Origin: JAUIET01 sp964352475
GTDB taxonomy: Bacteria; Pseudomonadota; Gammaproteobacteria; Pseudomonadales; JAUIET01
Reading direction: 5' to 3'
Length of the DNA stretch: 64,000 nucleotides
Assembly (NCBI GenBank): GCA_964352475.1
Contig: CAYGSL010000018.1
Location: 1 to 64,000 of the forward strand
The notes under the pieces were generated by a model. That model did no database searches. It was not told the origin of the DNA and saw only the letters and a list, made by a program, of their open reading frames with translations. Shown here piece by piece: positions 15,813 through 24,995 of this stretch; within the stretch, counting starts at the first letter, position 1, and every line of letters begins with the position of its first letter. The position numbers and the translations under genes are program-made.

Positions 15813-18257
15813 CTAAAAGTTATAGTTCAGCGAGACACCATAGGTTCTTGGCATACCGTTTGAGCGGATAAAAGGGCCGTTTCCACCAGTATAAGCCGCT
15901 GGATAATAATCTTCATCCGCAAGGTTCTTGCTCCAAAGCAGCAATCTCCAGCTATCATCAGCGCCATTCAACGCTACTCGAGCCCCAATCAGCGTGAAGT
16001 CTTCGGTAGCATCGGTTGGTTGACCACCTCCGGTGGTGTCATCCTGGAAGCTAAGGTCGGCGGCAACTTCCATGGACATGCCATTTCCTAAGCCCCAGGT
16101 GTAAGACGCAAGCGCGTGATAACTGAGTTCAGGTGCTTGAGCGAGTTCCAGTCCGGAAGCATCGAAAGTGACAATGTTTGGTTGCAGGTTTGCAAAATCA
16201 TAGCTGCTGTCATTTGATGTCGCTAACCACTCTTTTATTTCAGAATCCAGATAGGCCACGCCAAGACTCAGGTACAAGCCGTCCGTTGCTTGCCATTGCA
16301 GATCTATTTCTGCGCCATTGATTTCCGATTCGGGAACATTGGTTAAGCCGGAAATATTGCCCACAAAGGTCACTGCCCGATCCTGTTCCTGCTTGTCCTC
16401 ATAGTCGTAATTGAAAACAGCGGCGTTCAACTGCATGCGACCGTCAAGTAGAGTAGCCTTCAAACCAAGTTCAATTGCGGTAAGCTCTTCTTCCTTGTAG
16501 GGGGCCAGCTGCTGTGACGTGTTTGAGTTTGCACCATTAAACCCACCTGATTTGAAGCCCGTAGAGAACGTCAGGTAGGTCAGCACATCGTCGTTAATGG
16601 CGAAATCTACGCCGAGTTTACCCATCGTTTTGCTGGTACTGATTGAATCTTCGAATACCGGAAACGCGTCATTGGCATTTGGAGTTCCAGCCAGGAACAA
16701 TACGAAATTGGGTGTGGACGAGTCATCGTTAATCGTTCCGCAGTCACCTGGCTGTAGAGTTGCTCCGAACTGGGCGTTAAGGAAGCCGGCGAGGCTGCCA
16801 TCTTCAGCAACGAAGGTACAACCTCGCCAATCACGTTCTTCGTCGGTGTATCGCAAACCGGCGGTCAGGCGCCACCGCTCGCTAAACTGCCATTCAACAT
16901 GACCAAACACGGCAAAGGATTCTGTGTCTTGCGTGTATTTGGTATCGAGTTCGCGAATCGGTGTGGCTGCGAACAAACCCACACCAAAAGGAATCGAGCC
17001 AAGCCCAAATACAGAATCAGACATGAAGTAGTGGTAGTACTCGTCTACGTCGTCCTTGGAATAGTACAGACCGCCAATCCATGAGAATTCATCGTTGCCG
17101 CCACTTAAACGAATTTCCTGTGAGAAAACATTAATTTCTGAGGTATTGATGTTTGAAGAATCGTTGAAGAAGCCACCATCCCAGTCATTGGATTCAACTC
17201 GCTCGAATTTGTCAAAACCAGTGGTGCTGACCAGCGTGACTTCACCAAAGTCCCACTCCAAGCGTGCTGAAGCGCCAAACAACTGGTTATCACGCTTGGG
17301 CCGCAAATCAAACACCTCACCGGTAAGGCTGGTGTAGCTATTCGTCCAGTCTGCCGCTTCGTTATTACCTGTTGAATACCACGGAGGTGTTTCACCGAAA
17401 TTGGCGCCCCCCGGAATAATATAGTCTGCCAAGGCCGTGTACGGGCTGCTGAACGGACCTTGTCCGATCAGAGTGCCGTCATAGGCGGTATTTGCCTTGT
17501 TGTCTGAGCCATCATCCACGTAGTGGATATTTAGCAACAGATTTGCATTTTCGTTTAACTCGAAATCAAACAATGCCCGTATAGCGCTAATGTCTTTTTC
17601 ACCGAGTTCATCGTCTCTGGTTGTACTTTTCTGCCAACCTTCCGTGGATTGTTCAGAGCGAATCGCCAGGCGCGCGTTAACTGAATCTGACAGCGGCCCA
17701 CTAATAAAGGCTTCAAAATCGAAACTGCCGTAGTTGCCGATTCCAACAGTCACTCCGCCTTCTACTTCATCGGTTGGCTTATTGCTGACGAAATTAATCT
17801 GTCCGGCCGTTGTGTTACGTCCGTACAAATCTCCTTGTGGGCCCTTGAGTACTTCCACTCGGGCTACATCAAAGATCGCCCCGCGACTCATCACGGTGTA
17901 GGGGATAGCTACTTCATCAAAATACAGACCAACCGTTGACGAGGCACCCGTCGAATAATCCTGAAAGCCAACTCCTCGAATAGTGTACAAGGGCACACCC
18001 GTTGCAGCCGATTCATTGACTGTTAGCCCTGGTGTAATGACCGCAATGTCTTCCGCCGTTGCAACACCTAGATCGCGAAGCAAATCACCACTAAACGCAT
18101 TCATGGTAATACCAATATCATTGGCACCCTGCTCGCGCTTCTGCGCGGTCACTACCACCTCCTCCAACATCGCAGCCTGAATAGTAGCTGCTTGAGAGAT
18201 AACGCCCATTGCCAAGAGGGCGGTGCTGAGTTTCTGTAGTTTGAAACGCGTTTGCAT
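15813..18257 (-). CDS. TonB-dependent outer membrane receptor
   Basis: 814 residues. Signal peptide to about 'QAATIQA', then the TonB-box region 'EEVVVTAQKREQ', a plug domain ('TPGLTVNESAATG', 'YFDEVAIPYT', 'VEVLKGPQGDLYGRNTTAG'), and a long 22-strand type barrel ending in the aromatic 'YGVSLNYNF'. This TAQKRE group of receptors is common in Sphingomonads and marine Gammaproteobacteria and imports varied organic compounds, not only iron complexes. The amidohydrolases downstream and the AraC gene upstream on the same strand suggest uptake of their substrate. GGAG stands nine bases before the ATG at 18257. Confidence 0.93.
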   Translation of the reverse strand: MQTRFKLQKLSTALLAMGVISQAATIQAAMLEEVVVTAQKREQGANDIGITMNAFSGDLLRDLGVATAEDIAVITPGLTVNESAATGVPLYTIRGVGFQDYSTGASSTVGLYFDEVAIPYTVMSRGAIFDVARVEVLKGPQGDLYGRNTTAGQINFVSNKPTDEVEGGVTVGIGNYGSFDFEAFISGPLSDSVNARLAIRSEQSTEGWQKSTTRDDELGEKDISAIRALFDFELNENANLLLNIHYVDDGSDNKANTAYDGTLIGQGPFSSPYTALADYIIPGGANFGETPPWYSTGNNEAADWTNSYTSLTGEVFDLRPKRDNQLFGASARLEWDFGEVTLVSTTGFDKFERVESNDWDGGFFNDSSNINTSEINVFSQEIRLSGGNDEFSWIGGLYYSKDDVDEYYHYFMSDSVFGLGSIPFGVGLFAATPIRELDTKYTQDTESFAVFGHVEWQFSERWRLTAGLRYTDEERDWRGCTFVAEDGSLAGFLNAQFGATLQPGDCGTINDDSSTPNFVLFLAGTPNANDAFPVFEDSISTSKTMGKLGVDFAINDDVLTYLTFSTGFKSGGFNGANSNTSQQLAPYKEEELTAIELGLKATLLDGRMQLNAAVFNYDYEDKQEQDRAVTFVGNISGLTNVPESEINGAEIDLQWQATDGLYLSLGVAYLDSEIKEWLATSNDSSYDFANLQPNIVTFDASGLELAQAPELSYHALASYTWGLGNGMSMEVAADLSFQDDTTGGGQPTDATEDFTLIGARVALNGADDSWRLLLWSKNLADEDYYPAAYTGGNGPFIRSNGMPRTYGVSLNYNF

Positions 18258-18406
18258 AGTCTATAACTCCGTAGCGCGATGTGCGGTTAATTGATTTATT
18301 GTCGTTATCATCGTTTGCACGGCAAGCCTGAGCGTGGGCGCAAGCGCAGTGTTGCGATGGTTTATAGCGCAATGCGTAGATTAAGCCACTAAGGTATGCT
18401 TTCTTG

Positions 18407-18439
18407 TTGACCAAAACGGCCAATGTATTGACCAAAACG
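18407..18439. promoter_or_regulatory. Direct repeat TTGACCAAAACG, 21-base period (AraC-type operator)
   Basis: Two identical 12-base copies at 18407-18418 and 18428-18439 are exactly 21 bases apart, two helical turns, as expected for two AraC-family monomers on one DNA face. They lie about 150 bases upstream of the TonB receptor start and 40 bases downstream of the AraC gene stop. The likely binder is the AraC protein at 18479-19537; this is inference. Confidence 0.65.
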
Positions 18440-18478
18440 TGATGGAAAGGTCGCTGTGGAAAAGTTAATCAGAAGCGC

Positions 18479-19537
18479 TTACGCGGTGATCAATTTGCGC
18501 ACTGTGGCTCGGTATTCCTGTGGCGTATTGCCCGTCCAGCGCTTGAATGCGCGACTGAATGCACTGAGTTCGGAAAAGCCAACGGCATAGCCTATCTCAG
18601 CCAGGCTCATTCGCGTATTGCCCAAATAGTGCTTTGCCTGGCGCTCTCTGGCCAGGTTTTTTACTTCCTGGAATGTGTAGCCCTCGTCCTTAAGCCGGCG
18701 CCTTAGTGTTCGTGATGACATGGCCAACTTATCGGCAATGCAGTCCAGCGTATCAGTTCTGCTCTCGGAAGATTCTTCGCTATGACCCTCGGTACTGATA
18801 ATCAGCTCTCGGCATACCGTGTCAACAAACCCCATATCGCGCGACTCCGCATAAAAATAAGTCTTTAGCGCATTTTGCAGAATCTCAAACAGCAACTCGT
18901 TGCCGGTAAATAAGGGCTCCTTCAGAAAACTGCTGGCGAAAAACAAGCGGTTGTTTTTCTGCTTAAACTTAACCGGGCAATCGAAAAAAGTTTGCAGCTC
19001 TTCTACGCCATCTTGACGTTGGTGCTGGAAGTGGACCTCTGTGATTGGCATTTTTTGCCTGGTGGCCGTATTTAGCGCGTGCACGGTGAATGTCAGCAAG
19101 TACTCGTTCAGGTGGCAGGTGGTGGTGCTATCCACGCCAAGTAACTCGGCGCGAAACACAGAGCGGTCATTACCAAACTCGTACGAGGTGGTTATACCAG
19201 TATCTACGTAGCGATCGAAATGGCTGAGTGTTTTAAGCGCCGCTTCCACGTTTGGTGCAGCCAGCATTGCCAGTACCACCAACGCGCTGGATTCATAATG
19301 GAAATGGGTTGCCATGTTGAAGCCGAGAAGGCTATCCTCGCTGACACTGGCGGCGTGATCGATTAACTCAATTAGTTTTTGAGTTGGCAGGGGCACTGCG
19401 TGCTCGGAGTCAGTCACATCGTTCACGCCGCAGTGTTCAAACACCGGCGTTGGGTCGATGTTGCAGTCCAGCAGATAATTGCGCACATAAACGATAAAGC
19501 GCGGCGACAATTTTGGTGTGAATTCGATAGGGTTCAC
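18479..19537 (-). CDS. AraC family regulator with arabinose-binding-like N-terminal domain
   Basis: 352 residues, GTG start at 19537. Residues about 20-215 fit the 'Arabinose_bd' domain of OruR/GliR-type regulators ('EHAVPLPTQKLIELIDHAA', 'HLNEYLLTFTVHAL', 'FKQKNNRLFF'), and the C-terminus has the helix-turn-helix pair ('LDCIADKLAMSSRTLRRRL', 'SLAEIGYAVGFSELSAFSRAF'). It stands between the TonB receptor (same strand, downstream) and the amidase operon (divergent, 79 bases away), so it may control both. The 21-base direct repeat next to it is a candidate site. Confidence 0.87.
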   Translation of the reverse strand: MNPIEFTPKLSPRFIVYVRNYLLDCNIDPTPVFEHCGVNDVTDSEHAVPLPTQKLIELIDHAASVSEDSLLGFNMATHFHYESSALVVLAMLAAPNVEAALKTLSHFDRYVDTGITTSYEFGNDRSVFRAELLGVDSTTTCHLNEYLLTFTVHALNTATRQKMPITEVHFQHQRQDGVEELQTFFDCPVKFKQKNNRLFFASSFLKEPLFTGNELLFEILQNALKTYFYAESRDMGFVDTVCRELIISTEGHSEESSESRTDTLDCIADKLAMSSRTLRRRLKDEGYTFQEVKNLARERQAKHYLGNTRMSLAEIGYAVGFSELSAFSRAFKRWTGNTPQEYRATVRKLITA

Positions 19538-19616
19538 GCACGGCCTGAGTAGCGGCTAAAAGCAGTGCTCAGTCTAAGATGATCTTCTCGTCGGCACAAA
19601 CGCAAGAGGATTTTTT

Positions 19617-21176
19617 GTGTCAGAAAACAATTTAAAGCGTAGAGACGTGTTACGAAGTACCGCGGTGCTGGCTGCCGCCGGTGCCCTGAGTACGCGTGCG
19701 CTTGGTGCGACCGCATTGGCTAAGCCGGCCAGAATTCGTGAGAATCCAATGTACTGGACCGCTTTGCGATTATCACAGGCGATAATGAAGCGGGAAGTCT
19801 CATGCGAGGAAGTGATGGCGGCTCATCTTGCACTGCGTGAGTCATTGAATCCAACGTTCAACGCACTGGTATCGCTGGCAGATCCCGAGCGCTTGTTAAC
19901 CCAGGCAAAAGAGTATGACGCAGAGTTAGCGCGCGGTGAATATCGTGGCTGGATGCATGGCTTTCCCGTTACCATTAAGGATCTGGCCGATGCAAAAGGT
20001 TTTGTGACCAGTAACGGCTCACCTATTTTTCGCGACAACGTTGCACAAGACGATTCCATTCATATTGCCCGTATGAAGCAGGCCGGAGTAATCGTTACAG
20101 GAAAAAGTAACGTACCCGAGTTTGGCTTGGGCTCGCAAAGCTACAACACCGTGTTCGGCGTGACAAAAAATGCCTATGACGGCAAAAGCACAGCGGGTGG
20201 CAGCAGTGGTGGGGCAGCCGCAGCCCTTGCGCTGAGATTGCAACCAGTCGCAGACGGAAGTGATTTTATGGGCTCGCTGCGTAACCCCGCGGGATACAAC
20301 AATGTGATTGGGTTCAGGCCCACACCGGGTCTTGTGCCACTGTCTCGATCGTTTATTGAAGAGTTGCCCTGCAACGGACCAATGGCTCGCAATGTAAGCG
20401 ATACAGCGCGCTTGCTGGCCACCATGGCTGGCCATGATGCGCGCTCACCCAGTTCGCTCCCAATGGATAACGCTCAATTTGAAAAACCGTTGGACCGGGA
20501 TTTCAAAGGTGCGCGAATCGGCTGGCTAGGTGATTTCTCGGGCTATCTTGCCATGGAAGAGGGTGTCATCGAGCTGTCTGAAAAGGCCTTGTCGAACTTC
20601 GAAGCGGTAGGAGCGAGGGTAGAGCCTGCGACCGTGGATTTCTCCATGCCAGAGTTATGGCAGATCTGGCTGGTGTTCCGCCACTGGTTGAATCGGGGCA
20701 AATTGGGCGAGTTGTATGAGAACGAAGAGTTACGTAAGCAGCTTAAGCCAGAAGCCACGTGGGAGGCAGAAGGCGCGTCTGATCTTACGGCTCTGGACAT
20801 TTACGCCGCCTCTGCCGGACGCGCACGCTGGTATGCAGCACTGCAGAAGGCGTTTGAACGATACGATTTCCTGGTATTGCCTACTGCGCAGGTTTTTCCT
20901 TTTGATGCCAGCATCCATTGGCCTAAAACCATTGCTGGAAGAACCATGGACACCTACCACCGCTGGATGGAAGTGGTTATTCCCGGCACCCTGGCAGGTT
21001 GCCCTGTCATCAACGTGCCAGCCGGTTTCAACGCTAACGGATTGCCAATGGGATTGCAGATCATAGGGCCAAGGTACAGGGACTTCTCTGTATTGCAAAT
21101 CGCCTATGCCTATGAGCAGGCTGCGCGCTGGAATATTGATGTACTACCCAATTCACTCACAGGGAAGAACACATGA
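19617..21176 (+). CDS. Amidase (amidase signature family), Tat-exported
   Basis: 519 residues from GTG 19617, with AAGAGGA seven bases upstream. The N-terminus carries a twin-arginine-type signal ('LKRRDVLRSTAVLAAAGALS'). The amidase signature is complete: catalytic lysine in 'TIKDLADA', the Ser-cisSer pair in 'KSTAGGSSGGAAAALA' and the 'GSLRNPAGYNNVIGFRPT' loop with the nucleophilic serine. Export is unusual for the family, most of whose members are cytoplasmic. The stop overlaps the madL start (ATGA), so the enzyme is coupled to a malonate-type transporter, which suggests it releases a carboxylate in the periplasm for import. Confidence 0.9.
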   Translation: MSENNLKRRDVLRSTAVLAAAGALSTRALGATALAKPARIRENPMYWTALRLSQAIMKREVSCEEVMAAHLALRESLNPTFNALVSLADPERLLTQAKEYDAELARGEYRGWMHGFPVTIKDLADAKGFVTSNGSPIFRDNVAQDDSIHIARMKQAGVIVTGKSNVPEFGLGSQSYNTVFGVTKNAYDGKSTAGGSSGGAAAALALRLQPVADGSDFMGSLRNPAGYNNVIGFRPTPGLVPLSRSFIEELPCNGPMARNVSDTARLLATMAGHDARSPSSLPMDNAQFEKPLDRDFKGARIGWLGDFSGYLAMEEGVIELSEKALSNFEAVGARVEPATVDFSMPELWQIWLVFRHWLNRGKLGELYENEELRKQLKPEATWEAEGASDLTALDIYAASAGRARWYAALQKAFERYDFLVLPTAQVFPFDASIHWPKTIAGRTMDTYHRWMEVVIPGTLAGCPVINVPAGFNANGLPMGLQIIGPRYRDFSVLQIAYAYEQAARWNIDVLPNSLTGKNT

Positions 21177-21559
21177 TTGTTTACGGTGTTGCCTTGCTCA
21201 GCGCATGTTTGCTATTGGGCACAATTACAGGAAAGCTGATTGGCGAGCTGATAGGTATTAGTGCGAACGTGGGCGGAGTTGGCATTGCGATGCTGGCTTT
21301 GATACTCATTCACAACGCCAGTGGCAGAAAGTTTGAGCTAAGCCCTGAAACGTCCAAAGGCATTACATTCTGGAGTGCAATGTACATTCCAATAGTGATT
21401 GCCATGGCGGCTAAACAGAATGTATTTGCAGCCATTAACAGCGGTTGGGTGTCGGTACTGGCTGGCGTGCTGGCTGTACTTCTGTCATTTGCGATGGTTC
21501 CAGTGCTGTCGCGTATCGGTAAGAATCGTTTGTCGCTTGATGAAGAAGTTGAGCAATGA
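21173..21559 (+). CDS. madL: Malonate transporter subunit MadL
   Basis: 128 residues with four hydrophobic segments and the MadL pattern ('LLLGTITGKLIGELIGI', 'ANVGGVGIAMLALILI', 'TFWSAMYIPIVIAMAA'). MadL and MadM together form the sodium-dependent malonate uptake system described in Malonomonas rubra. It overlaps the amidase and madM by four bases each. No malonate decarboxylase gene is in the window, so the transported acid may be malonate or a related dicarboxylate. Confidence 0.88.
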   Translation: MIVYGVALLSACLLLGTITGKLIGELIGISANVGGVGIAMLALILIHNASGRKFELSPETSKGITFWSAMYIPIVIAMAAKQNVFAAINSGWVSVLAGVLAVLLSFAMVPVLSRIGKNRLSLDEEVEQ

Positions 21560-22320
21560 TGGACGCAATCGTTAGCGAAGTATTCGCGAAGAACTCCATA
21601 ATTGTCGCGTTCGTCTTTGTAGGTGTGGTCACCTGGATTTCTTACTACGCGTCCAACAAGCTATCGAATGGACGGTTCCACGGTTCGGCAATTGCGATTA
21701 TTTTGGGCCTGGTGCTGGCCTATATAGCGGGCGCGGCTACTGGTGGTAACAAAGGTGTTGCCGATATCAGTTTATTGGCAGGTGTTGGTGTTCTTGGCGG
21801 TGCAATGTTTCGCGACTTTGCGATTGTGGCAACAGCGTATGGTGCAGATCTGCGCGAGATAAAACGCTCAGGGTTCGTTGGTGTTCTTTCTATAATTCTC
21901 GGCGTTGTGTTGTCTTTTGTGATTGGTGCAGTAGTGGCGTTGGCATTTGGTTACACTGACAGTGTGTCTATTAGCACCATCGGTGCAGGAGCGGCGACTT
22001 ATATAGTAGGACCTGTGACGGGAACGGCTTTGAATGCAAGTTCCGAAGTGATCGCACTGAGCGTTGGTGCCGGCCTGATTAAATCGGTGCTTGTGATGGT
22101 GGGTACGCCTTTCGTTGCACCACTGATTGGCTTGAACAACCCGCACTCAGCCATGATTTACGGCGGCTTGATGGGCACTACAAGTGGCGTAGCCGGTGGT
22201 CTTGCGGCAACAGATCCTAAGCTAGTACCTTACGGAGCCATGACAGCAACTTTTTACACTGGCGTTGGCTGCTTATTAGCGCCATCTGTTTTATTCCTTA
22301 TCGTTGATGCCTTAATGTAG
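21556..22320 (+). CDS. madM: Malonate transporter subunit MadM
   Basis: 254 residues, about seven membrane helices, glycine-rich segments such as 'LLAGVGVLGGAMFRDFAIVAT', 'GAGAATYIVGPVTGTALNA' and 'YGGLMGTTSGVAGGLAATDP' typical of MadM. It is the larger partner of MadL and is translationally coupled to it (ATGA overlap). The next gene starts 62 bases later on the same strand. Confidence 0.88.
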   Translation: MMDAIVSEVFAKNSIIVAFVFVGVVTWISYYASNKLSNGRFHGSAIAIILGLVLAYIAGAATGGNKGVADISLLAGVGVLGGAMFRDFAIVATAYGADLREIKRSGFVGVLSIILGVVLSFVIGAVVALAFGYTDSVSISTIGAGAATYIVGPVTGTALNASSEVIALSVGAGLIKSVLVMVGTPFVAPLIGLNNPHSAMIYGGLMGTTSGVAGGLAATDPKLVPYGAMTATFYTGVGCLLAPSVLFLIVDALM

Positions 22321-22382
22321 CCAGATATCGCGCGTGTAATTATTTGATATCAGTAAACCGAGTTAATTCAGAGAGGACGACC

Positions 22383-23192
22383 ATGACAATGAAGGTAAAC
22401 CTTGATGGCCGTGTTGCAATTGTAACGGGTTCCGGGCAGGGAATTGGCGAGGGTATCGCCAAGGTGTTTGCGCAATCCGGTGCAAAAGTAGTGGTGGCAA
22501 CACGGACGGCTGAAAACGGCCAGCAAACCGTGGACGACATTACTGCCGCTGGTGGTGAAGCTTTGCTGGTGCAATGTGATGTAGGGCAAAGATCCGAGAT
22601 TGAAAATCTGGTTGGTACCACCATCGAAAAGTGGGGCCGACTGGACATCGCTATTCACAATGCGGCGATCTTCCCCATGCACAGTGTTGCTGACATGCCC
22701 GATGAGGTGTTGGACCAGACCTTGGCGGTTAACATGAAAGCCGGGTTCTGGTTGACTCAGGAATCATTGCCGTGTTTCCGAAAGCAGGGAGGTGGCCGCA
22801 TTATCTTGACTTCATCCGTGACTGGCCCGACAGTGGCCATGCCAGGTACCTCCAATTACGCCGCTTCAAAAGGAGGCATGAACGCGTTTATTCGAACGGC
22901 GGCGCTGGAGCTTGCGCGAGAAAACATTACCATCAATGGTGTTGAACCCGGTTACATCATGACCCAGGCTATGGGCATTCTGGCCGATGAAGAAGAACTC
23001 AAGGAAATGGCATCATTGATCCCCAAAGGCGAAATAGGCAAGCCCGAAGACATTGCTTACACCATGCTGTTTTTGGCCAGCGACGAGGCCTCGTACATTA
23101 CCGGGCAGACCATCATTGTTGACGGCGGTTCCACCCTGCCGGAAAGTCCGGTGGTGCTGCGGGCATTCTACGAAGAACAGGGCCAGGCTTAA
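22383..23192 (+). CDS. Short-chain dehydrogenase/reductase (SDR)
   Basis: 269 residues from ATG 22383 (GAGAGGA six bases upstream; an earlier in-frame ATG at 22344 has no such site). Classical SDR motifs: TGSGQGIGEG for the nucleotide, D in 'LLVQCDVG', 'IHNAAIF' (NNAG variant), catalytic S in 'ILTSSVTG', Y and K in 'SNYAASKGG', and the C-terminal 'YITGQTIIVDGGSTLPE'. 'VATRTAENG' after the second strand points to NADP or NAD without certainty. It belongs to the amidase/madLM operon. The alcohol or ketone substrate is unknown. Confidence 0.88.
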   Translation: MTMKVNLDGRVAIVTGSGQGIGEGIAKVFAQSGAKVVVATRTAENGQQTVDDITAAGGEALLVQCDVGQRSEIENLVGTTIEKWGRLDIAIHNAAIFPMHSVADMPDEVLDQTLAVNMKAGFWLTQESLPCFRKQGGGRIILTSSVTGPTVAMPGTSNYAASKGGMNAFIRTAALELARENITINGVEPGYIMTQAMGILADEEELKEMASLIPKGEIGKPEDIAYTMLFLASDEASYITGQTIIVDGGSTLPESPVVLRAFYEEQGQA

Positions 23193-23206
23193 GCGAGGTA
23201 CCACAC

Positions 23207-24370
23207 ATGAGTGGATCGATAGGGCCACTGCTACCCTCTGACGAACAGTTTAATCATCAGGTGGTAGAGACCTTTGCAAGTGTTGGCCAGAGTGACCCTG
23301 CCTGGGCTGAAAAAGTGTGCGGCATGGCAGCAGCCATTGACGGGTCCTTACAAATTGCGTTTGGATTTGGTAAGTACACCAATCGCAATGTCGTTGACGC
23401 GTACGCAGGTATTGCGCGAGGCAAGGAACAGTGGGTTGTGCGCAGCAGTCGTGCGCTCAGCTCAGATACCGACAGCGTAAATGCCGGGCCAATCAAATAC
23501 GAAATATTGGAACCCTTAAACAAAATTCGTGTATCTCTGGCGCCGAATGATCAGCAGGCGATTGCATTTGATATTGTCTTTGCGGCGGCTGCAGCTTGCG
23601 TCGTTGAGGAGAGGGAAGATCGGCGCGATATGCATGGATATCGCAAAGCGACAGATCAAATACGTTACCACCAAACCGGAACTGCCACAGGCTGGTTGGA
23701 AATTGCTGGCGTACGAACAGAGATCAAACCCTCTGAGTGGGTGTCAACGCGAGATAAGTCCTGGGGCATTCGACCGTCAGTGGGAATGCCGGCTGCTGAC
23801 ATGGAGCCTGATTTTCATCAGCACATTCCCAAAGCTCTGGCGATATGGAACCCGATTCTTTTCTTTCGCGAAGACGGCAGTCATTACGCGTTTCATCACT
23901 ATTACCTGCAGTTTTCAGGCGAAGGGTTTTTGCATCAAAAAGTTCAAGGTGGCATTGAGAACGATGGTGGACAAACCGAGTCTATTGTTGGTATGACGCC
24001 ATCGTTGCGTTTTGCGTCTCCGAACAAACGTCTTCAGGGAGGCGAGTTTCTTTTTCAGATGCGCGATGGCAGTGAACGTCTGATGACTTTTGAAAAATTG
24101 TCTGAAACGGGTTTTTATCTCGGTGCAGGCCACTATCATGGCGGTGACGGTCATCATCATGGCAGTTGGCGAGGCGAGCAGTTTGTGGATAGCGATCACG
24201 TGCATGACGCCGCTGCTGCTGATGTGCTGGAACGCTACTCGCAATTTAGAGATTGTATGATTAAAGTGCGTGACCCGGCTGGTGGTGGTGTTGGCTATGG
24301 AAACTGCCAGACCTATGTACACGGCGCGTGGCCTGAATTCGGCCTGGACGGTTCAGAGCCGTCTTATTGA
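23207..24370 (+). CDS. Uncharacterised protein, possibly CrtC/lipocalin-like fold
   Basis: 387 residues, no signal peptide or membrane helix. The text has many short beta-type segments with conserved-looking aromatic and histidine positions: 'RYHQTGTATGWLEI', 'STRDKSWGIRPSVG', 'HYAFHHYYLQFSGEGF', 'GHYHGGDGHHHGSW'. 'W..RDKSWG.R' followed by a 'G...Y' strand pattern recalls the hydroxyneurosporene synthase/AttH superfamily (CrtC-like double lipocalin), but I cannot confirm this. The histidine-rich patch near residues 308-320 could bind metal. It sits 14 bases after the SDR and 10 before the HD protein, so it is part of the same pathway. Confidence 0.55.
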   Translation: MSGSIGPLLPSDEQFNHQVVETFASVGQSDPAWAEKVCGMAAAIDGSLQIAFGFGKYTNRNVVDAYAGIARGKEQWVVRSSRALSSDTDSVNAGPIKYEILEPLNKIRVSLAPNDQQAIAFDIVFAAAAACVVEEREDRRDMHGYRKATDQIRYHQTGTATGWLEIAGVRTEIKPSEWVSTRDKSWGIRPSVGMPAADMEPDFHQHIPKALAIWNPILFFREDGSHYAFHHYYLQFSGEGFLHQKVQGGIENDGGQTESIVGMTPSLRFASPNKRLQGGEFLFQMRDGSERLMTFEKLSETGFYLGAGHYHGGDGHHHGSWRGEQFVDSDHVHDAAAADVLERYSQFRDCMIKVRDPAGGGVGYGNCQTYVHGAWPEFGLDGSEPSY

Positions 24371-24380
24371 GGACCTCACT

Positions 24381-24980
24381 ATGAGCAAAGTTGTTTCATT
24401 TACCCAAATGAAGGATGGCAGCAAGGAAGACTATTTGTTGTTGCACGAATTCGAAGCCGACTACCATTCTCAGACCGCTGAGCGAATACTGGAAGAACTG
24501 CACCGTCACGGTGAGAACACACTGGAGGGCTACCGCGTAACCCGACTGGAGCACGCCTTGCAGTCGGCAACGCGAGCCGAGGCCGATGGCGCTGACCTCG
24601 ACTGGATTGTTGGCGCATTATTGCACGACATAGGCGACGGCCTTGCTCCACAAAATCACGATCGATTTGCTGCCGAGGTAATTCGCCCGTTCGTTCGCTG
24701 GGATGTTAGTTGGGTGGTTGAACACCACGGAATTTTTCAGATGATTTATTACGCCCATCACTATGGCTGGGATCGTAACGCCAGAGATGAATTCAGCGAC
24801 CACCCATGTTTTATTTCTTGCGAAACGTTCTGTGAGCGCTGGGACCAGGCGTCATTTGATCCGGATTTTGTCAGCAAAGACCTTGAATACTTCGCTCCGA
24901 TGGTGCGTGAAGTATTTTCACGCAAGGCGTATGCAGCCGATGTATTGCAAGAAGGCGTGGTTACCTCGCTGCGGGCATAG
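24381..24980 (+). CDS. HD-domain protein, PhnZ-like (possible mixed-valent diiron oxygenase)
   Basis: 199 residues from ATG 24381 (GAGGAC upstream; the longer ORF reads through the end of the preceding gene). Metal-binding pattern: H in 'RLEHALQSATRAEADGAD', H-D in 'ALLHDIGDGL', H in 'QNHDRFAAEV' and 'VEHHGIFQ'. The order and the wording 'LEHALQ.A..AE..GAD..W.VGALLHDIGD' resemble PhnZ and related HD oxygenases (TmpB, inositol oxygenase relatives), not the nucleotide-type HD hydrolases. PhnZ opens a carbon-phosphorus bond; no phosphonate gene is near, so a different substrate is likely. Last gene of the operon; the next gene is convergent. Confidence 0.75.
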   Translation: MSKVVSFTQMKDGSKEDYLLLHEFEADYHSQTAERILEELHRHGENTLEGYRVTRLEHALQSATRAEADGADLDWIVGALLHDIGDGLAPQNHDRFAAEVIRPFVRWDVSWVVEHHGIFQMIYYAHHYGWDRNARDEFSDHPCFISCETFCERWDQASFDPDFVSKDLEYFAPMVREVFSRKAYAADVLQEGVVTSLRA

Positions 24981-24995
24981 CTTTGTGCAAGTGTG

